Below are positions 18,647 through 27,621 of a DNA stretch of 64,000 nt, piece after piece (positions within the stretch are counted from its first letter, which is position 1; every line of letters begins with the position of its first letter). The notes beneath the pieces were generated by a model, which saw only the letters and a program-made list of their open reading frames with translations, had not been told where the DNA came from and ran no database searches. Both the position numbers and the translations under genes were made by a program. Source of the stretch: Parapedobacter composti. Its GTDB lineage: Bacteria > Bacteroidota > Bacteroidia > Sphingobacteriales > Sphingobacteriaceae. The DNA is taken from NCBI RefSeq assembly GCF_900112315.1, contig NZ_FOLL01000001.1:682001-746000 (forward strand), given 5' to 3'.

Positions 18647-18671
18647 CAACATGAATGTCAAAAGACATAAA

Positions 18672-18706
18672 AAAACCCTCTAATCATTTAGGGGGTTTTC
18701 TTTTTT
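18672..18706 (+). terminator. Rho-independent terminator after tRNA-Pro
   Basis: AAAACCCTCTAA and TTAGGGGGTTTT form a stem with a 4-nt loop, followed by CTTTTTT. Confidence 0.8.
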
Positions 18707-18822
18707 ACCCTGTATCAGTTCGGGGCAAAGGATAACAGGGTGTTTTTGCCCTATTCTTAACCCCGTTTCACAAATACGTAGCTGTTGCCTGATATTTGTT
18801 AGGGTGTGTCGATCACATTGTT

Positions 18823-19593
18823 CTATCCGTTTCGGAGCATATCGGCATAAGCATCCGGAAGCGGGCTGTCTTCCACGGCTCTGGCTGCTTTTTCCACGTC
18901 ATAGCCAAAGCGGATAAAATCAACGCCGATGCTGTCTTTTTTTCTTGTAGTACTGTCGGGATTGATTGTCAGAATCACATATCCGCCTCTCGGGTCACCG
19001 TCTTTAGGTTTACCCACCGAGCCGATGTTGATGGCATGCAGGTAGCGCGTTGCGCCGTCCGTCTGCACGGGAAGGATGCGGTGATAGGGTATATGGGTAT
19101 GGCCGAAGCACATAACCGTTGCCCCCGCCTGCTCCATAATGCGGATCATGCTTTTTTCTTCTCGATCTTCAAACAAGTATTCATTGACCCTCCTTGGGCT
19201 GCCGTGCACCAGAAGCACGTCCATCTTTTCATCACTTAGTTGGTATTCCAACCGGATATGGGCCGGCAATGTACGGAGATAGGCGCGCTGGTCTTCGCCG
19301 ACCACCTCATTCGTATAGGCAATGGAAACGTTGCCCATGGCCTTTTCCTCATCGGTTTTATAGGCGCAGCCGCAATCGTCGCTGGCTCGACCGATGCCCC
19401 AATCGTAGTTGCCGGCAATCGAGGGGATACCGCGTCTGCGTACTTCATCGATTACTTCATTGGGCCAGATATTGTAGCCTACCAGATCACCGAGGCAGTA
19501 CACAGCATCCACACGGCGTGTTTCCAGGTCCTCAAAAAATGCTTCCAGCGCCGGTAAATTGGCGTGAATATCGGAAAATAATGCTATTCTCAT
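18823..19593 (-). CDS. Calcineurin-like metallophosphoesterase (YfcE/MJ0936-like)
   Basis: A 256-aa protein with the metal-binding motifs in order: FSDIHANLPALEAFFED, YCLGDLVGYNIWPNEV, IAGNYDWG, LLVHGSP and FGHTHIPYHR. It probably hydrolyses phosphodiesters (cyclic nucleotides or similar) in the cytosol. Only the first motif set is near the N-terminus and no extra domain is seen. It is oriented like the arsenic operon but with a 117-bp gap after acr3, so co-transcription is uncertain. Confidence 0.88.
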   Translation of the reverse strand: MRIALFSDIHANLPALEAFFEDLETRRVDAVYCLGDLVGYNIWPNEVIDEVRRRGIPSIAGNYDWGIGRASDDCGCAYKTDEEKAMGNVSIAYTNEVVGEDQRAYLRTLPAHIRLEYQLSDEKMDVLLVHGSPRRVNEYLFEDREEKSMIRIMEQAGATVMCFGHTHIPYHRILPVQTDGATRYLHAINIGSVGKPKDGDPRGGYVILTINPDSTTRKKDSIGVDFIRFGYDVEKAARAVEDSPLPDAYADMLRNG

Positions 19594-19710
19594 CTTAATA
19601 TAGTTAAGTCGTACTTATTTTTTTCTATTGGTGTTTGCGCTTTCGCCGGTGTCCTCCAAAAGATTCCATTGGCAAGGGCGCTTCGATAAGCTCCTTTTTC
19701 ATCGTCGATA

Positions 19711-20796
19711 TCATTTCAGTACAGTGGAAACTCCGCCGCTATAATATTTCTTCCGGAACCAGAATGCCAGGTTGACCAGCGCGATAAGCGCCGGTACTTC
19801 CACCAGGGGGCCGATGACTCCTGCAAAAGCCTGGCCGCTATTGATGCCGAACACCCCGATGGCCACGGCAATGGCCAGTTCAAAATTATTGCCCGTGGCG
19901 GTAAAGGCAATCGCTGTATTCTTTGAATAATCTGCTCCGGCCCGCTTGCCGAGCAGGAAGCTGAATACAAACATGAACGCAAAATAAATCACCAGGGGGA
20001 TGGCTATCCGCACCACGTCCATGGGGATCTGTACGATCAGTTCACCCTTCAGGCTGAACATCACCACGATGGTAAAAAGCAGTGCAATCAGCGTGATCGG
20101 CGAAATGAACGGCACATAAGTTCCGGTAAACCAGTTCTCGCCTTTCCATGCAATGAGTGCATACCGGCTGATTACTCCCATCGCAAAAGGAATCCCCAGA
20201 TATATCCCCACGCTTTCGGCAATCTGGCCGATGGTGATGTTTATCGCTGTTGCTTCAATACCGAACATCGGTGGCAGTACCGTGATAAACAGGTATGCAA
20301 AGACGCTGTAGAGCAGTACTTGGAAAATACTGTTCAAGGCGATCAGTCCCGCTGCATATTCCCTGTTCCCTTCCGCAAGTTCATTCCACACTACGACCAT
20401 AGCAATACACCTGGCCAGCCCAATCAGGATTAACCCTACCATATATTCGGGGTAATCCCCCAGGAAAGCGATAGCCAGCACGAACATGAGCACAGGGCCG
20501 ATTATCCAATTGAGCAGGAGCGAAAGACTCAATATCTTGGTGTCCTTGAAAACCTTGCCGAGATGCTCATATTTCACCTTTGCCAACGGTGGGTACATCA
20601 TCAGGATTAGCCCGATCGCCAATGGGATGTTGGTTGTCCCGCTGGAAAAGGAATCGATGAAACCCGCCGAGGAAGGTATAAAGTAACCGATCCCCACACC
20701 CAGCGCCATCGCAAGAAATATCCACACGGTAAGGTACCGGTCCAGGAAGCTAAGCTTCTTTCTTTTTGCCGCAGGGGCACAGCTCGTTGCTGACAT
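19711..20796 (-). CDS. arsB: ACR3-family arsenite efflux permease
   Basis: A 361-aa inner-membrane transporter with about ten TM helices. Hallmarks include the start [60 protein letters not shown] (contains the conserved Cys) and [20 protein letters not shown]. It exports As(III)/Sb(III). It is last in the operon arsR - DUF6428-like - broken arsC - acr3. A closely similar copy lies in the mobile region at 59583-60614. Confidence 0.95.
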   Translation of the reverse strand: MSATSCAPAAKRKKLSFLDRYLTVWIFLAMALGVGIGYFIPSSAGFIDSFSSGTTNIPLAIGLILMMYPPLAKVKYEHLGKVFKDTKILSLSLLLNWIIGPVLMFVLAIAFLGDYPEYMVGLILIGLARCIAMVVVWNELAEGNREYAAGLIALNSIFQVLLYSVFAYLFITVLPPMFGIEATAINITIGQIAESVGIYLGIPFAMGVISRYALIAWKGENWFTGTYVPFISPITLIALLFTIVVMFSLKGELIVQIPMDVVRIAIPLVIYFAFMFVFSFLLGKRAGADYSKNTAIAFTATGNNFELAIAVAIGVFGINSGQAFAGVIGPLVEVPALIALVNLAFWFRKKYYSGGVSTVLK

Positions 20797-20839
20797 ATTG
20801 CTGTTTGTTTTTTAGTAACTGAGTAAAGGCTTTATGGGA

Positions 20840-20931
20840 AGCCTGTGGCGAAATGGCAGAGGTAACCTTCTGCCACTGGCAGCGGCAACTGTTGCCGGTG
20901 CAGAGCACCAGTGTTTTTTTATTCTTTCCAT
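20840..20931 (-). pseudogene. arsC: Decayed arsC (arsenate reductase) 5' remnant
   Basis: Reading back from ATG 20931 gives MERIKK, then one base must be added in the A7 run (20914-20920) to continue as TLVLCTGNSCR, the arsenate-reductase CX5R phosphatase loop. A second base must be added after the CR codons to reach QMAEGYLCHF, where ArsC has SQMAEGYLRHF-like sequence. It ends after ~30 codons. Two frameshifts plus truncation make this real decay, and its place between the DUF6428 gene and acr3 is where arsC normally sits. Confidence 0.75.
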
Positions 20932-20932
20932 A

Positions 20933-21406
20933 TTAGCAGCAATCTCCGCCCGGTGTGCAGCATGATGATACCCCAACGGGTATCTTTACCAGTCCGTTCT
21001 GTTGTTGTGCCGGTGGAACCCCGCAGGCATCCTGTGCGAGACACGCCGTGGCTTTATTCTTGAGCACAAAATGGCTGCTATTGAAATCAAGGTCGTAACG
21101 GCCGATGGTATTGCTCTGGTATTCCACTTCCACTTCAGCATCTTTGATGCCCAGCTTGTCTTCTGAAAGCTCGATGATATGGAGTAATTTCCCAGGTTTC
21201 AGCCGGTGCTCGTAATCATCGGCGTTCCACAGTTGGAAATTAACCACTTCTTCGCAGCGGGTCACGCCGCCGCAGTCGATGAAATGTTTGATTGTTGTTC
21301 CTACCTCGGTGACATGGAAATGTTCGGGGACAAACGTGCCGTCTTCCAGTTGGAAAACCACGTTATCCAATGTCGGTAGGAGCTTTTTTACTTCAGATAA
21401 TTTCAT
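20933..21406 (-). CDS. DUF6428-like arsenic-operon protein
   Basis: A 157-aa protein: LSEVKKLLPTLDNVVFQLED, then a Cys/His-containing core (HFHVTEVGTTIKHFIDCGGV) and a Cys-rich tail (SSCCTPGGDCC, preceded by ACLAQDACG). Members of this family are seen in Bacteroidota ars operons between arsR and arsC. The tail could bind As(III) or another thiophilic metal. It lies between ArsR and the arsC remnant. The function is unproven. Confidence 0.75.
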   Translation of the reverse strand: MKLSEVKKLLPTLDNVVFQLEDGTFVPEHFHVTEVGTTIKHFIDCGGVTRCEEVVNFQLWNADDYEHRLKPGKLLHIIELSEDKLGIKDAEVEVEYQSNTIGRYDLDFNSSHFVLKNKATACLAQDACGVPPAQQQNGLVKIPVGVSSCCTPGGDCC

Positions 21407-21469
21407 TGTATTCTGTTTTTTGATTATATTGTATTAACGCATTATTACGATGTACGGGATCAAAAAATG

Positions 21470-21805
21470 TTAACAGCACTTACCGGCACAAACAGACGCA
21501 TCCTGCGAGAAGAAAGCGTTTAGCTCATCTTTAATTGATTGCCACATTTCTTCATCGATGCAGTAGCACACACTGGTGCCTTCGATGGTACCCTTAATGA
21601 TGCCGATGTTTTTCAATTCACGGAGGTGTTGGGATATGGTAGGTTGGGCTAATCCGAGCTCCTGAACCAAATCATTGCAGATACAAGACTGTTGCTTGAT
21701 GATATGCTGCAAGATGGCGATGCGTGCAGGATGGCCCAACGCCTTGAAGGTAACGGCCAACTCATTTTGTTTCTCGCTGAATATTTCTGTCTTGGTAATC
21801 CCCAT
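21470..21805 (-). CDS. arsR: ArsR-family metalloregulator
   Basis: A 111-aa winged-HTH repressor: FKALGHPARIAILQHIIKQ, SCICNDLVQELGLAQPTISQ, HLRELKNIGIIKGTIEG. Cys residues in SCIC (near the recognition helix) fit an ArsR metal site, and the C-terminal CAGKCC adds more. I chose ATG 21805 because the homologous part begins MGITKTEIF; a further upstream ATG would run through the operator. It autoregulates through the palindrome at 21829-21864. Confidence 0.9.
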   Translation of the reverse strand: MGITKTEIFSEKQNELAVTFKALGHPARIAILQHIIKQQSCICNDLVQELGLAQPTISQHLRELKNIGIIKGTIEGTSVCYCIDEEMWQSIKDELNAFFSQDASVCAGKCC

Positions 21806-21828
21806 TGTTGTATAAATTAATTGCAATA

Positions 21829-21864
21829 TTACGATAAATTGGCGACATGTGCAATTTGTCGTAA
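21829..21864. promoter_or_regulatory. ArsR operator palindrome
   Basis: TTACGATAAATTG (21829-21841) is inverted at CAATTTGTCGTAA (21852-21864) with 12 of 13 positions matching and a 10-bp gap. It lies 24-59 bp upstream of the arsR start. Confidence 0.75.
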
Positions 21865-22213
21865 AAATATTCGATTCCCTGCCATGTAGGGTGATGACAG
21901 AAACAGCATTGTACAGGCTTAGCCCCATTTTCGGAAGAGCCGGGCATGCGAAGAATTTTTCTTTAGAAAGGCGGTCACAAATACCGATTTTTAAAACACA
22001 CGCGAAAATAAAGAATGTGTCTCGGTAAGCTGTTGATGTTCAGTGTTATAATTGTGTTTCGTAAAGTGAAAAGAAGGTTCTTTAGGTAAAGATTATAAAG
22101 TTTTATTAATCAAAAGTGTATAGTGTATTATGTTAATATTACATTTAGATAAGTCTGGCAGGGGACCGATTATTTATTTGTATCTTCGCTGCTCTTGGAG
22201 AAACCTTAAAATT
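21865..22213. other. Intergenic region, arsR to aldose epimerase
   Basis: No gene is evident in these 349 bp, which separate divergent genes. TATCTTCG at 22181-22188 is a near-consensus -7 box for the epimerase gene, 26 nt before its ATG. Confidence 0.45.
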
Positions 22214-23371
22214 ATGATCAAGACAATAATCAATACCGCCGTCGTGGGAGCCATCTCAATGCTCTTGTTTGCCGCATGCGGCCAGCGAAATACCACAACA
22301 GCATTTACAAAGTCCGGATTAGATAGACGCAATTTTCAGCGGGTGATCGATGGCGACTCAACGGATCTTTTCGTATTGACCAATGCTGCAGGTATGGAAG
22401 TTTGCATCACTAATTACGGTGGCCGTATCGTTTCAATGATGGTGCCGGATGCGGAGGGCGAATTTCGAGATGTAGTGCTCGGGTTTGACAACATTGACGA
22501 GTATACTTCCCGGCCGTCCTCATTCGGGGCGACCATCGGGCGTTTTGCCAATAGGATTAAACACGGCCGGTTCGTACTGGGTAGCGATACGGTTCGCCTT
22601 GATGTGAACAGCGGTATACACACCATTCATGGCGGAAGCGAAGGATGGCAATATCAGGTATTTGATGCTGTGCAGCCGGATGACAGTACATTGGTTTTAG
22701 CCTATTTGTCGCCCGACGGTGAGGGAGGTTTCCCCGGCGAGGTAAACGTCGAGGTCACGCTGTCCCTTGGCCATCGCAATGAATTGGCTATTGATTATCG
22801 GGCATCGACGACAAAGACGACGGTTATGAATATGACCAACCACAGTTTTTTCAACCTTTCCGGGGATGCGGGCAATACTATTTTGAACGATATACTTTTT
22901 GTAAATGCAGATGGGTTTACGCCATTAGACAGCACGCTGGTTCCCACCGGCGAGATTACACCGGTAAAGGGCACGCCGTTCGATTTTACCAAGCCTTTGG
23001 CTATCGGCGAAGGCATGGCGAGGGATACCCTTCACGAGCAATTGCGGGTTGCCGGAGGCATTGACCATAATTTCGTGTTAAACACCAGGCATGATCCTTT
23101 GGTGCCCGCTGCCCGGCTATATTCACCTCGAAGCGGTATAGTGATGGAGGTATATACCACCGAACCCGGATTGCAGGTTTATACGGGTAATATGCTTGAC
23201 GGTTCCCGCATAGGCAAACGGCAGCAACCCTATGACAAACAGGTGGCCGTATGCCTGGAAGCACAGCATTTTCCGGATTCTCCCAATAACCCGCAGTTTC
23301 CTTCTACGGTAATAGAGCCCGGTACGCCGTACCGGAGCAGTTGCACATACCGTTTTCTTACGGAAAGGTAG
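22214..23371 (+). CDS. Aldose 1-epimerase (galactose mutarotase), lipoprotein
   Basis: A 385-aa protein. A type II signal with lipobox FAAC (GAISMLLFAACGQR) is followed by the mutarotase fold: VCITNYGGRIVSMMVPD, GATIGRFANRIKHGRF, IHTIHGGSEGWQYQ (catalytic-His region), NHSFFNLSGDAGNTIL and TVIEPGTPYRSSCTYRF with the catalytic Glu region. It equilibrates alpha and beta anomers of hexoses. Being a lipoprotein it acts in the periplasm or at the surface. ATG 22214 matches the signal; 22130 would not. Confidence 0.93.
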   Translation: MIKTIINTAVVGAISMLLFAACGQRNTTTAFTKSGLDRRNFQRVIDGDSTDLFVLTNAAGMEVCITNYGGRIVSMMVPDAEGEFRDVVLGFDNIDEYTSRPSSFGATIGRFANRIKHGRFVLGSDTVRLDVNSGIHTIHGGSEGWQYQVFDAVQPDDSTLVLAYLSPDGEGGFPGEVNVEVTLSLGHRNELAIDYRASTTKTTVMNMTNHSFFNLSGDAGNTILNDILFVNADGFTPLDSTLVPTGEITPVKGTPFDFTKPLAIGEGMARDTLHEQLRVAGGIDHNFVLNTRHDPLVPAARLYSPRSGIVMEVYTTEPGLQVYTGNMLDGSRIGKRQQPYDKQVAVCLEAQHFPDSPNNPQFPSTVIEPGTPYRSSCTYRFLTER

Positions 23372-23553
23372 CCGGAACATGGTTGCCGGAAAAGGTAAAA
23401 AAGTGTTAAAAAAGTTGTGGTTTTCAGTGAAAGTGCTTTATTTGCAATTTGAGTTGTGTGTGTTAACGATTGGTAACGAAAGGATTACAGTTGTCAATTA
23501 ACTTAAACTAAATGGAATCGACTGTTGGAGATTCAAACTACCTATAATAAAAG

Positions 23554-24909
23554 ATGTTAAAAAAGAATGTACTTGCACTTGTTGTGCTTGCTGTAGTTGT
23601 GTTGGGCGCTAGTTTCATTTTCTTTTCGTCCTTTGAGGCTGAACCCGAAACGTTGTCCCTGACTGCCGGAGCTGCTGAAGAAAGTAAAGTGCCCGAACAG
23701 CTATTCGGGATACCGATTGACGGCTACGAGATTGAAACCAATACCGTAAAACGCAATGAATTCCTGTCAAGTATTCTGACGCGTTATCAGCTGGATATGC
23801 AGCGCATATCCGTCCTTGCGGATAAATCCAAATCAATATTTGACGTGCGGAAAATTGCAGCCGGGCATGAGTATACGGTGTTCAGGGATGTAACGGGACA
23901 AGCCGCTTATTTTGTATATCAACCTAATCCGATAGATTATGTTGTATACGATCTGCGGGACACGATATCCGTATATAAATCGCAGAAAGCTGTGGATACC
24001 AAGATGGAAACGGTAGCCGGCGTAATACAAAGCTCACTCTATGAAACGTTGGAGGCAAACGGCGCCAGCCCTGACTTGGCAGTGCAGTTGGCGGAGATTT
24101 ATGGTTGGGCGGTTAATTTTTACCGCATTAACAGGGGTGATTGGTTCAAGTTGGTCTACGAACGTAAGTATGTAGACGGGAATCCTATCGGTCCCGGCCG
24201 GATACAGTCCGCAATGTTCGGGCATAATGGAAAGGAATATCAGGCTTATTATTTTGAGACTGCTGACGGTAAAGGGTCTTATTATGACGAAAACGGGAAA
24301 AGCCTGCGTAGAACTTTCCTAAAGGCGCCGTTGAAGTATAGCCGCATTTCATCGCGCTATACGAGCAGGAGGTTTCATCCGGTGTTAGGGCGTTGGAAAG
24401 CGCACCTCGGCACCGATTTTGCTGCACCTCACGGCACGCCCATCGTGGCGACGGCTGCCGGAGTAGTCGTGGAGTCGGCCCATAGTGGCGGCAATGGCAA
24501 TTATGTGAAAATAAAACACGATAACGTTTATACCACCCAGTACCTGCATATGAGCCGCCGGGCCGTAAAGAAAGGGCAGCGGGTAGCCCAAGGGCAGGTA
24601 ATCGGCTATGTGGGCAGTACGGGCTTGGCCACCGGACCGCACGTCTGTTACCGGTTCTGGAAAAACGGGCGGCAGGTGGATGCATTGGCACAGGTGTTTC
24701 CACCGTCTGAACCCATCAATGAAAAATACCGGTCGGCTTTTAATAATGTCCTCAGTATGCACCAGCAAACTCTGGCGTCGCTCGGTTTTGAAAAGCAAAG
24801 CAATTTGGAGATCTACAGTGCGCTCGCGTTCAATATTGACCGCTTATTCGAGCAGCCGACTCCGGAGGATAACCGAATCCTTGAAGGATTCTCTGCTCAG
24901 ATACTTTAA
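23554..24909 (+). CDS. M23-family peptidoglycan peptidase
   Basis: A 451-aa protein with an N-terminal TM or signal (LALVVLAVVVLGASFIFFSS), a helical/OapA-like middle, and a C-terminal LytM domain: FHPVLGRWKAHLGTDFAAPH gives the H...D zinc ligands, and GNYVKIKHDNVYTTQYLHMS follows. The second motif, normally HxH, reads GPHVCYRFWKNGR, so a Cys replaces the second His. It is expected to cut stem-peptide cross-links, unless the changed ligand impairs it. A short terminator follows at 24925-24954. Confidence 0.9.
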   Translation: MLKKNVLALVVLAVVVLGASFIFFSSFEAEPETLSLTAGAAEESKVPEQLFGIPIDGYEIETNTVKRNEFLSSILTRYQLDMQRISVLADKSKSIFDVRKIAAGHEYTVFRDVTGQAAYFVYQPNPIDYVVYDLRDTISVYKSQKAVDTKMETVAGVIQSSLYETLEANGASPDLAVQLAEIYGWAVNFYRINRGDWFKLVYERKYVDGNPIGPGRIQSAMFGHNGKEYQAYYFETADGKGSYYDENGKSLRRTFLKAPLKYSRISSRYTSRRFHPVLGRWKAHLGTDFAAPHGTPIVATAAGVVVESAHSGGNGNYVKIKHDNVYTTQYLHMSRRAVKKGQRVAQGQVIGYVGSTGLATGPHVCYRFWKNGRQVDALAQVFPPSEPINEKYRSAFNNVLSMHQQTLASLGFEKQSNLEIYSALAFNIDRLFEQPTPEDNRILEGFSAQIL

Positions 24910-24924
24910 ATTACATCAAAAACA

Positions 24925-24954
24925 AAACCCCGGTGATTCACATCAGCGGGGTTT
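24925..24954 (+). terminator. Rho-independent terminator
   Basis: AAACCCCG (24925-24932) pairs with CGGGGTTT (24947-24954), followed by CTACT after the stem's own T run, at the end of the M23 peptidase gene. Confidence 0.7.
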
Positions 24955-25196
24955 CTACTAACTAAACTAAACAACTATATAAAACAAACCATATATAGGT
25001 CGTGTGCTAATGGCGGGCCGTGATGCTCCGCTTAACGCCTCAAAGATATAAATTATTTAGAAAGATTATAAATAATTACAAAAAATTGGCAGCGACTCCC
25101 TGTCCCGAACGCCAGTCTGATCGGTAATTCAATACTTATTCTTTTTTTGGTGCCGGGTAGGTTTTTTACCTTTGGCTTCGTTAATTGCTGATTTTA

Positions 25197-25931
25197 ATGG
25201 AAAAGATGTATCGGCTTGAAATATGTGCAAATTCGGTAGCCTCGGCTTTGGCGGCTCAGGAAGGCGGCGCGGATCGGGTGGAGTTTTGTCAAAACCTGGA
25301 GGCAGGCGGTACGACCCCTTCGCCGGGGCAGATACGGTTGGCTCGGACATTGTTGGACATTGGTATGCATGTGCTGATCCGGCCGAGAGCGGGGGACTTC
25401 CTATATTCGGATCTGGAGTTCCGCGAAATGAAGGATGATATCTTGTTCTGTAAGGAGATGGATTGCGACGGCGTGGTTGTTGGCTTGTTACAGCCTGATG
25501 GCAGTGTGGATCAGGAGCGGACTTCAGAACTGGTGGATTTGGCTTGGCCGATGCACGTGACTTTCCATCGTGCATTTGATGTATGCCGTGACCCCTTTGA
25601 AGCATTGGAAGCAATTACCGCAAGCGGATGCCGCAGGTTGCTCACTTCGGGGATGAAAAACACTGCCCTTGATGGCGCCCCGTTGATTAGCAAGTTAAGG
25701 GAACAGGTGGGTGAGAAAATAGAGATAATGCCGGGCGCAGGAATCAATGAGACCAATATAACGCAAATTGCATTGATGACGGGGGCCAAGTCATTCCACG
25801 CTTCCGCCAAGGTACCCCTGGCAAGCGCCATGGTTTATGCAAATGCACATGTAAGCGGGATGGGCGGGGAAGGATGGGTGTCCTCAAAAGAAAAAATCCG
25901 CCGGTTGGCGGATATCTTAACGAATATGTAA
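25197..25931 (+). CDS. cutC: CutC-family protein
   Basis: A 244-aa TIM-barrel protein: RLEICANSVASALAAQEGGA, RVEFCQNLEAGGTTPSPGQI, VLIRPRAGDFLYSDLEF, VTFHRAFDVCRDPFEALEAI, TSGMKNTALDGAPLISKL, IMPGAGINETNITQI. The family name comes from copper homeostasis in E. coli, although its biochemical role is not settled. I use ATG 25197 (MEKMYRLE), as a TTG at 25185 only adds four residues. It converges on a small basic protein gene. Confidence 0.9.
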   Translation: MEKMYRLEICANSVASALAAQEGGADRVEFCQNLEAGGTTPSPGQIRLARTLLDIGMHVLIRPRAGDFLYSDLEFREMKDDILFCKEMDCDGVVVGLLQPDGSVDQERTSELVDLAWPMHVTFHRAFDVCRDPFEALEAITASGCRRLLTSGMKNTALDGAPLISKLREQVGEKIEIMPGAGINETNITQIALMTGAKSFHASAKVPLASAMVYANAHVSGMGGEGWVSSKEKIRRLADILTNM

Positions 25932-25937
25932 GGGCAC

Positions 25938-26120
25938 CTACTTGCCCAATTTAGCTTCCAGCTCGTTTAAAATGGTATTGTTTTTAACGATTTGGCTGTT
26001 CGCCGGCATCTTTGAGCGGCTGCCGATTTCAAGGTTACGGCCGAGTTTCAGAAACTGTACCTCGTTTTTCGCAACCACTTTATTTCTTCTGTCTTTTCTT
26101 TTTAAACGTGTAACTCCCAT
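25938..26120 (-). CDS. Conserved small basic protein
   Basis: A 60-aa, Lys/Arg-rich protein (MGVTRLKRKDRRNKVVAKNE, later KMPANSQIVKNNTILNELEA). Similar short proteins occur widely in Bacteroidota genomes from my recollection, but I know no function. The basic N-terminus and helical C-terminus could suit nucleic-acid or ribosome binding. It lies between cutC and tRNA-Cys. Confidence 0.65.
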   Translation of the reverse strand: MGVTRLKRKDRRNKVVAKNEVQFLKLGRNLEIGSRSKMPANSQIVKNNTILNELEAKLGK

Positions 26121-26153
26121 TGTTCTATCGTTTCGTTAAACTATTCTTAAACG

Positions 26154-26224
26154 AGGTCGGAAGCGGATTCGAACCGCTGTAAAAGGTTTTGCAGACCTCT
26201 GCCTAGCCACTCGGCCACCCGACC
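26154..26224 (-). tRNA. tRNA-Cys(GCA)
   Basis: Read on the minus strand: acceptor GGTCGGG pairs with TCCGACC-like 3' end, D arm GGCCGAGTGGCTAGGC, anticodon loop CTGCAAA (anticodon GCA), T loop GTTCGAATC, discriminator T. U73 is the expected identity base for tRNA-Cys. Confidence 0.95.
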
Positions 26225-26489
26225 CTTTTTTAAAGGACTGCAAAGCTAATATAAATTATCGACAAATGGAAGTAATGGAATAGATAATTGTCAATTGTTG
26301 CTCCAAGTGTCTTATTTATGGCAGAGTGTATCAAAAATCATACAGATCATAGTGTTGTGTTTTTTAGATTATGTTGCTGATTTACATATAGTTGTGTTAA
26401 TGTTAAGGTAATGGCGCATAACTTGTAATTATTGCTGACAGTTTAACACAATTATTCAATTATTAAATTAAAATAGAAGGAGACCAAAA

Positions 26490-27131
26490 ATGAAAAAGTT
26501 AGTATTAGCAATAGCAATGGTTAGTATTTCCATCGGTGCATTTGCCCAAGGTCAGCCGATGGGCTTCGGGCTCAAAGCCGGTGTGAACTTCCCGAAATAC
26601 CATTGGTCGGGATCAAATAACAATTATGAAACCAACGCGGCGACCAACTTCCATGTGACGGCTTTTTTAGATGCGCCCATTGCGACTGATTGGTTTTATA
26701 TACAGCCAGGGGTATCGCTTCAGGGTAAAGGTGCTAAGTTTGTGGACACCGATAACCTGGAGGTGACACAAAACACCATGTGGATTGAGGTGCCGGTTAA
26801 TTTTGTCGCCAAGTTTCCGGTGCAGACGGCAGGTAGTTTCTTCTTGGGTGCCGGTCCCTATGTTGCGTTCGGGATTTCTGGCAAAAACAGATACGATACG
26901 AATTGGGGGGCTGAAGAGCGGGAATTTGAGTTTGACCAAGACGGAACCATTAAAGGCACTGATTTCGGTCTTAACTTTATCGGAGGCTTCCAGTTGAACA
27001 ACGGTCTGATGATTCATGGTGGCTACGGAATGGGTATTACCGATATCCGCGGTTCCAATAACAACTTCTTTACGGGTGACGAAAAACTGACGAACCGTGT
27101 TTGGACTATTGGATTAGGCTTTGCGTTCTAA
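26490..27131 (+). CDS. Outer-membrane beta-barrel protein (porin family)
   Basis: A 213-aa protein with signal peptide ending AFAQ (VLAIAMVSISIGAFAQ). The rest alternates hydrophobic and polar residues, with barrel strands such as GFGLKAGVNFPKYHW, FYIQPGVSLQGKGAKF and a terminal WTIGLGFAF. This fits a small 8-stranded PF13568-like barrel. A purine-rich ribosome-binding-like sequence (AGAAGGAGA, 26476-26484) precedes ATG 26490. Specific function is unknown. It ends at a strong terminator. Confidence 0.85.
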   Translation: MKKLVLAIAMVSISIGAFAQGQPMGFGLKAGVNFPKYHWSGSNNNYETNAATNFHVTAFLDAPIATDWFYIQPGVSLQGKGAKFVDTDNLEVTQNTMWIEVPVNFVAKFPVQTAGSFFLGAGPYVAFGISGKNRYDTNWGAEEREFEFDQDGTIKGTDFGLNFIGGFQLNNGLMIHGGYGMGITDIRGSNNNFFTGDEKLTNRVWTIGLGFAF

Positions 27132-27158
27132 TCGATTACTACTACAAAAGACAACGAA

Positions 27159-27189
27159 AAAACCCCGGGGTATTGCCCCGGGGTTTTTA
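27159..27189. terminator. Strong rho-independent terminator
   Basis: AACCCCGGGG (27161-27170) / CCCCGGGGTT with loop TATTG, followed by TTTT. It ends the barrel gene. Confidence 0.9.
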
Positions 27190-27198
27190 TTTAAAAAA

Positions 27199-27225
27199 AG
27201 GACTGCCTTTTTTAAGCAGCCCTCT
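27199..27225 (-). terminator. Terminator of the str operon (after rpsJ)
   Basis: On the minus strand GGGCTGC and GCAGTCC pair (one G-U), followed by a T7 run (complement of 27193-27199). It lies ~25 bp after rpsJ. Confidence 0.7.
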
Positions 27226-27251
27226 GAATTTTTCTTGAAATCGTAGCTTGA

Positions 27252-27557
27252 TCACACTTTGATTTCTACTTCCACGCCACTGGGCAGTTCCAGCTTCATC
27301 AAAGCATCAACTGTTTTTGAATTGGAGCTGTAGATGTCCAATAACCGTTTGTACGCGCAAAGCTGAAATTGTTCACGGGCTTTTTTGTTCACGTGTGGCG
27401 AACGCAAAACCGTGTATACTTTCTTCTCGGTAGGCAAGGGGATAGGACCGCTTACCACGGCACCCGTTGGTTTCACAGTTTTGACGATTTTCTCGGCAGA
27501 TTTATCCACCAGGTTGTAATCGTACGATTTCAATTTGATTCTGATTCGTTGGCTCAT
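27252..27557 (-). CDS. rpsJ: 30S ribosomal protein S10
   Basis: A 101-aa protein with S10 signatures: [40 protein letters not shown] and [15 protein letters not shown]. It lies in the 30S head and also joins NusB in antitermination. It is last in the rpsL-rpsG-fusA-rpsJ series, separated from fusA by 64 bp. Confidence 0.97.
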   Translation of the reverse strand: MSQRIRIKLKSYDYNLVDKSAEKIVKTVKPTGAVVSGPIPLPTEKKVYTVLRSPHVNKKAREQFQLCAYKRLLDIYSSNSKTVDALMKLELPSGVEVEIKV

Positions 27558-27621
27558 GTTATTTAGTTAAAAGTGAAGGTTGCCTGTTAGAGCTATTTAC
27601 AACAGGCAACCAAATGAAAGA

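Noticed and set aside
18429-18668. A 79-codon frame covering tRNA-Pro.
   Set aside because: It overlaps the tRNA on the other strand, a common false call.
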